This document shows, piece by piece, positions 13,055 through 15,862 of a stretch of DNA of 15,862 bases (positions are counted from its first letter, which is position 1; every line of letters begins with the position of its first letter). The notes below the pieces were generated by a model, which searched no databases, was not told the DNA's origin, and saw nothing but the letters and a program-made list of their open reading frames with translations. Source of the DNA: DATGKD01 sp035294855 (GTDB lineage: Bacteria; Actinomycetota; Acidimicrobiia; Acidimicrobiales; UBA8190). A program made the position numbers and the translations under genes. The stretch spans positions 1 to 15,862 of the forward strand of contig DATGKD010000144.1 in assembly GCA_035294855.1 (NCBI GenBank), in the 5' to 3' direction.

Positions 13055-15862
13055 ATGGGTCGAGCAGCGACGGCGGAGATCCTCCGACGGATCCGCCTAC
13101 CTGAGGTTCTCCGACGGATCCGCCCGGCGGTCGGTCTTCGACCGGCGCCTCTGCGCAGGCTTCGCCAGGCGGTGGTTCTTCAGCGGGCGGCTGTGCTCCG
13201 CGGGGTCCGCCCGGCGGTCGCCGGGTGGCTGGCGCTGGGGATGGTGCTCTCGGCGGCGGCCGCCGTGCTGGGCGCCACGTTCGCCTCGGCCACGTCGGGG
13301 GCGGCCGCGGTGCCGCTCGGCGACTACGCCGGGTACGCCAACGCCTCGGGGGTGGGCTCGTTCGGGTCGACGACGAACTCCCATCCCACGCTCGCCACCG
13401 ACTACCTCGACGGCTCGAACGGCTGGGGAACCATGGTGGGCGGGGGCGGCATGGGCCGGTGGGCCTCGACCGGGTACCGCCTCGTCTTGGGCGTGCCCAT
13501 CATCCCGAACGGCACGGGCGGGACCCTGGCCGCGGGCGCGGCCGGCTCGTACAACTTCTACTTCATCCAGTTGGCGCAGAACCTCGTGAACGAGGGGGAG
13601 GGCGACGCCTACCTCCGCCTCGGCTGGGAGTTCAACGGCACCTGGTACAACTGGAGCGTCCGCAACGCCACCGACGCACAGAACTACGCGGCGTTCTTCC
13701 GACAGATCGTCACCGCCATGCGATCGGTGTCGGGCGCCAACTTCCAGTTCGTGTGGAACCCCAACGGCGCTGGGCCCACGAGCTACACGCCGGACCAGGC
13801 GTACCCGGGCAGCGCGTACGTCGACTACATCGGCTCCGACATGTACGACAACTGCTGGTGCAACCCGTTCACGCCGCAGAACGCGTGGAACGCCGACCTC
13901 AACCAGGCCTGGGGCTTCAACTGGCTGGCGTCGTTCTCGGCCCAGGTGGGCCGGCCCATCGCCTTCCCCGAGTGGTCCGTCGACTTCCGCACCGACGGGC
14001 ACGGGCTCGGCGACGACCCGTACTTCATCGACCAGTTCGCGTCGTGGATCAGCTCGCACAACGTGGCCTGGACCGACATCTTCTCCTTCGACGCCCCGGA
14101 CCAGCAGAACAACATCCTGGACGGCAGCTTCCCGCGCGCGCTGGCTGCCTTCCGGGCGGACTTCGGCGGGGGCGCACCCGTGCAGCCGCCGGGCACGCCA
14201 CCGTCGAGCGGTGGCGGCACGACAACCACCGCGCCCGCACCGACCACGACGACCACCGCCGCTCCCGGCACGACCACGACGGCGCCCACCACGACGACCA
14301 CGGATCCCGGGACGTCCGCGACGATGGTGTCCGACAGCTTCCACCGCACGACGGCCGGCGGATGGGGCACCGCGGACGTGGGCGGCCCGTGGACCCAGCA
14401 GAAGGGGAGCGCCAACGACGTCTCCACCGACGGCTCGTCGGGCCGGTTCGTGGTCCCGTCGCAGTACTACACCGCCGCGGAACAGGTCATGACCGTGCCC
14501 GTGTCCACGCTCGACTCGTCGGGGACCTTCGACGTGGCGTGGTCCACCAACGTCAAGGCGCTCAATCCGCACTACGGCGGAGTGCTCGCCGGCGTGGTGT
14601 TGCGCTTCCAGAACGCGCAGGACCAGGACAAGAGCTACTACCGCGCCCAGGTGTCCTGGGACGCCAACAACGGCACGCCCCGTCTGTTCCTGCGGGTCCA
14701 GACCCCGGGCAGCGCCGGCCAGACCACCTTCCGGGTGAACGTCAACACGGGCATCGACCCCACCGCCGACTACGGCAGCGCCCCGTACCGCTACAGCGTC
14801 CGCTACGACATCGCGGGCACCTCGCCGACCGTCATCCACATGAGGGTCTGGAAGACGGGCTCCGCCGAGCCGTCAGGGTGGATGCTGACCGCCACCGACG
14901 CCAACGACGCGGGCCCGCAGGTCGCCGGCCTGCTCGGCATCCGCGGGTCCTGCGACCTCGGCCAGAGCGGTCCGGATGCGAGCATCACCGGCGAGGTCCA
15001 CGTCGCCAACCTGTCGATCCAGGCGCCGTACTCCGGCCCGTCACCCACGACCACGACCACGCAACCGCCCACCACCACGACCACGCAACCGCCCACCACC
15101 ACGACGACGGCGCCGACCACGACGACGGCGCCGACCACGACGACCACCGAGGCGCCCTCCACGACGACAACGCGGCCGCCGACCACGACGACCACCGAGG
15201 CGCCCACCACGACGACGCAGCCGCCGACGACCACGACCACGGTGCCCTCCACGACCACGACGACGGCGCCGCCACCGCCACCGCCGTCCCTGCCCACCGC
15301 GCCCACCGCCCTCACCGCGACCGTGTCCGGCAGCAAGGTCACGCTCTCGTGGAGCAACCCGAACACCGCGCTCGGCGACGACGTGTTCCGGGACGGAAAC
15401 GAGATCGCGTGGCCCGGTTGGCCGGGCCTGCCGGTGACCGCGTACCTCGACACCGCTACGAACGGGACGCACACCTACTCCGTCGCGGCCTACAACTCGG
15501 CGGGCGTGGGTCCCCGGAGCAGCACCGTCGTGGTGACGACGCCCGGTTCGACGCCCAAGAACGTGCCGCCTCCTCCGCCGACGCCCGCACCGACGAATGC
15601 ACCCGCCGACACGGCCACACCTGACGGCCGCGGCTACTGGCTGGTGGGATCCGACGGCGGGGTGTTCGCGTTCGGCGACGCCAAGTTCTACGGCTCGACC
15701 GGCGGCATGACGCTCGCCAAGCCCATCGTCGGCCTGTCGTCGTCGCCCGACGGGCACGGCTACTGGCTGGTCGCCTCCGACGGCGGGGTGTTCGCGTTCG
15801 GCGACGCCAAGTTCTACGGGTCCACCGGAGCCATGACCCTGTCGAAACCGATCGTGGGCCTG
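13055..15862 (+). CDS. Large secreted GH26-like multidomain surface protein (3' end outside window)
   Basis: At least 936 residues, open to the right edge. Order: a leader rich in LRRIR and RPAV (1-57); hydrophobic signal segment WLALGMVLSAAAAVLGATFA (58-77); GH26-like catalytic domain (about 86-371) with E192 in LRLGWEFNG and E306 in IAFPEWSV as likely acid/base and nucleophile; Thr linker; a LamG/concanavalin-like domain starting DSFHRTTAGGWGTADVGG (about 427-660); a long TTTTT(A/Q)P linker (about 665-745); an FN3 domain (about 746-830); Pro-rich linker; then GYWLV repeats. It is probably exported and held at the surface or in the matrix, hydrolysing a polysaccharide. ATG 13055 has a GGGGGG site 9 nt before; in-frame GTG 13193 would give a conventional short signal peptide, so the true start is uncertain. 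The leader carries the c-di-GMP riboswitch. Confidence 0.85.
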   Translation, partial: MGRAATAEILRRIRLPEVLRRIRPAVGLRPAPLRRLRQAVVLQRAAVLRGVRPAVAGWLALGMVLSAAAAVLGATFASATSGAAAVPLGDYAGYANASGVGSFGSTTNSHPTLATDYLDGSNGWGTMVGGGGMGRWASTGYRLVLGVPIIPNGTGGTLAAGAAGSYNFYFIQLAQNLVNEGEGDAYLRLGWEFNGTWYNWSVRNATDAQNYAAFFRQIVTAMRSVSGANFQFVWNPNGAGPTSYTPDQAYPGSAYVDYIGSDMYDNCWCNPFTPQNAWNADLNQAWGFNWLASFSAQVGRPIAFPEWSVDFRTDGHGLGDDPYFIDQFASWISSHNVAWTDIFSFDAPDQQNNILDGSFPRALAAFRADFGGGAPVQPPGTPPSSGGGTTTTAPAPTTTTTAAPGTTTTAPTTTTTDPGTSATMVSDSFHRTTAGGWGTADVGGPWTQQKGSANDVSTDGSSGRFVVPSQYYTAAEQVMTVPVSTLDSSGTFDVAWSTNVKALNPHYGGVLAGVVLRFQNAQDQDKSYYRAQVSWDANNGTPRLFLRVQTPGSAGQTTFRVNVNTGIDPTADYGSAPYRYSVRYDIAGTSPTVIHMRVWKTGSAEPSGWMLTATDANDAGPQVAGLLGIRGSCDLGQSGPDASITGEVHVANLSIQAPYSGPSPTTTTTQPPTTTTTQPPTTTTTAPTTTTAPTTTTTEAPSTTTTRPPTTTTTEAPTTTTQPPTTTTTVPSTTTTTAPPPPPPSLPTAPTALTATVSGSKVTLSWSNPNTALGDDVFRDGNEIAWPGWPGLPVTAYLDTATNGTHTYSVAAYNSAGVGPRSSTVVVTTPGSTPKNVPPPPPTPAPTNAPADTATPDGRGYWLVGSDGGVFAFGDAKFYGSTGGMTLAKPIVGLSSSPDGHGYWLVASDGGVFAFGDAKFYGSTGAMTLSKPIVGL
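13082..13220 (+). repeat. Short internal duplications in the N-terminal leader code
   Basis: CTCCGACGGATCCGCC occurs at 13082-13097 and 13109-13124 (27-bp period, 9 codons), and TCCGCCCGGCGGTCG at 13119-13133 and 13206-13220 (87 bp, 29 codons). Together they generate the LRRIRLPEV-LRRIRPAVG pattern before the signal segment. Confidence 0.7.
15040..15290 (+). repeat. Low-complexity Thr/Pro linker of ACG/ACC codons
   Basis: About 250 bp of near-repeating ACSACSACS units interrupted by GCGCC, CARCC and GAGGCG encodes repeated TTTTTQPP, TTTTTAP and TTTTTEAP blocks. A shorter block of the same kind is at about 14220-14310 and in the first paralogue at 11630-11672. Such linkers separate extracellular domains and are typical O-glycosylation substrates; the DNA is prone to slippage in frame. 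Confidence 0.85.
15620..15862 (+). repeat. Tandem GYWLV..DGGVFAFGDA repeats, 126-bp period
   Basis: Two copies of a 42-residue unit (YWLV at 15635 and 15761) share the core DGGVFAFGDAKFYGSTG with few substitutions and continue off the window. This repeat type is frequent at the C-termini of secreted proteins of Acidimicrobiia-like actinobacteria and is probably a beta-propeller-like or cell-surface module; its function is unproven. Confidence 0.85.

Noticed and set aside
13097..14839. A 580-codon minus-strand open frame opposite the second hydrolase
   Set aside because: Its Val/Gly/Arg-rich composition has no domain pattern; it is the complement of the GH26-like coding frame in high-GC DNA.
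15040..15290. Possible CRISPR or satellite array
   Set aside because: The short periodic units lie in frame and encode a Thr/Pro linker; there are no spacer-repeat units.
13225..15624. A 799-codon plus-strand frame across the second hydrolase
   Set aside because: It is the +1 shadow, made of Arg, His and Gly with no recognisable motifs. The true frame carries the catalytic motifs, FN3 and repeats.

Overview
The window is high-GC DNA. Its gene content and style suggest an actinobacterium, most likely of the class Acidimicrobiia: Thr/Pro-rich secreted proteins, tandem repeats around the core GYWLV..DGGVFAFGDA, a two-enzyme ATP-grasp cluster and a short Pit transporter. This placement is an inference from protein style; no rRNA or tRNA is present to confirm it.

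Layout. (1) Positions 1-2263, minus strand: the N-terminal part of a large secreted surface protein (signal region, fibronectin type III, IPT/TIG repeats, lectin-like domain, more TIG repeats) that runs off the left edge. (2) 2627-6737, plus strand: a TauD/TfdA-type Fe(II)/2-oxoglutarate dioxygenase, a 600-bp gap, then two ATP-grasp ligases joined by an ATGA stop/start overlap. This looks like a small-molecule or peptide-type biosynthesis set with no recognisable product. (3) 7098-9506: a Pit-type phosphate transporter facing a protein that fuses a PhoU module to a DUF47 (Pit-accessory) module. The two genes converge on a shared hairpin. (4) 9538-11085, plus: a multi-spanning GT-C glycosyltransferase. 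(5) 11391-15862, plus: two tandem secreted GH26-like glycoside hydrolases. The second, which runs off the right edge, has an extra LamG-like domain, Thr/Pro linkers, FN3 and GYWLV repeats.

Regulation visible in the DNA. Two 33-bp blocks made of 11-bp repeats (GTTGA-type), 22/28 identical to each other, lie upstream of the phosphate transporter and in the divergent region between the surface protein and the dioxygenase. By period and context they resemble an actinobacterial PHO box, so phosphate limitation may link those loci. The second GH26-like gene has a well-formed c-di-GMP-I (GEMM) riboswitch in its leader, preceded by a possible sigma-28/WhiG-type promoter (TCAAG ... GCCGATA) and followed by a hairpin that holds the ribosome-binding G-run in its loop. 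This suggests that a large secreted, probably matrix-directed hydrolase is controlled by c-di-GMP and possibly by a motility/development sigma factor.

No CRISPR array, insertion sequence, integrase, tRNA or rRNA was seen. The strongest leads are the riboswitch-controlled surface hydrolase, the shared PHO-like sites, and the dioxygenase plus double ATP-grasp cluster.
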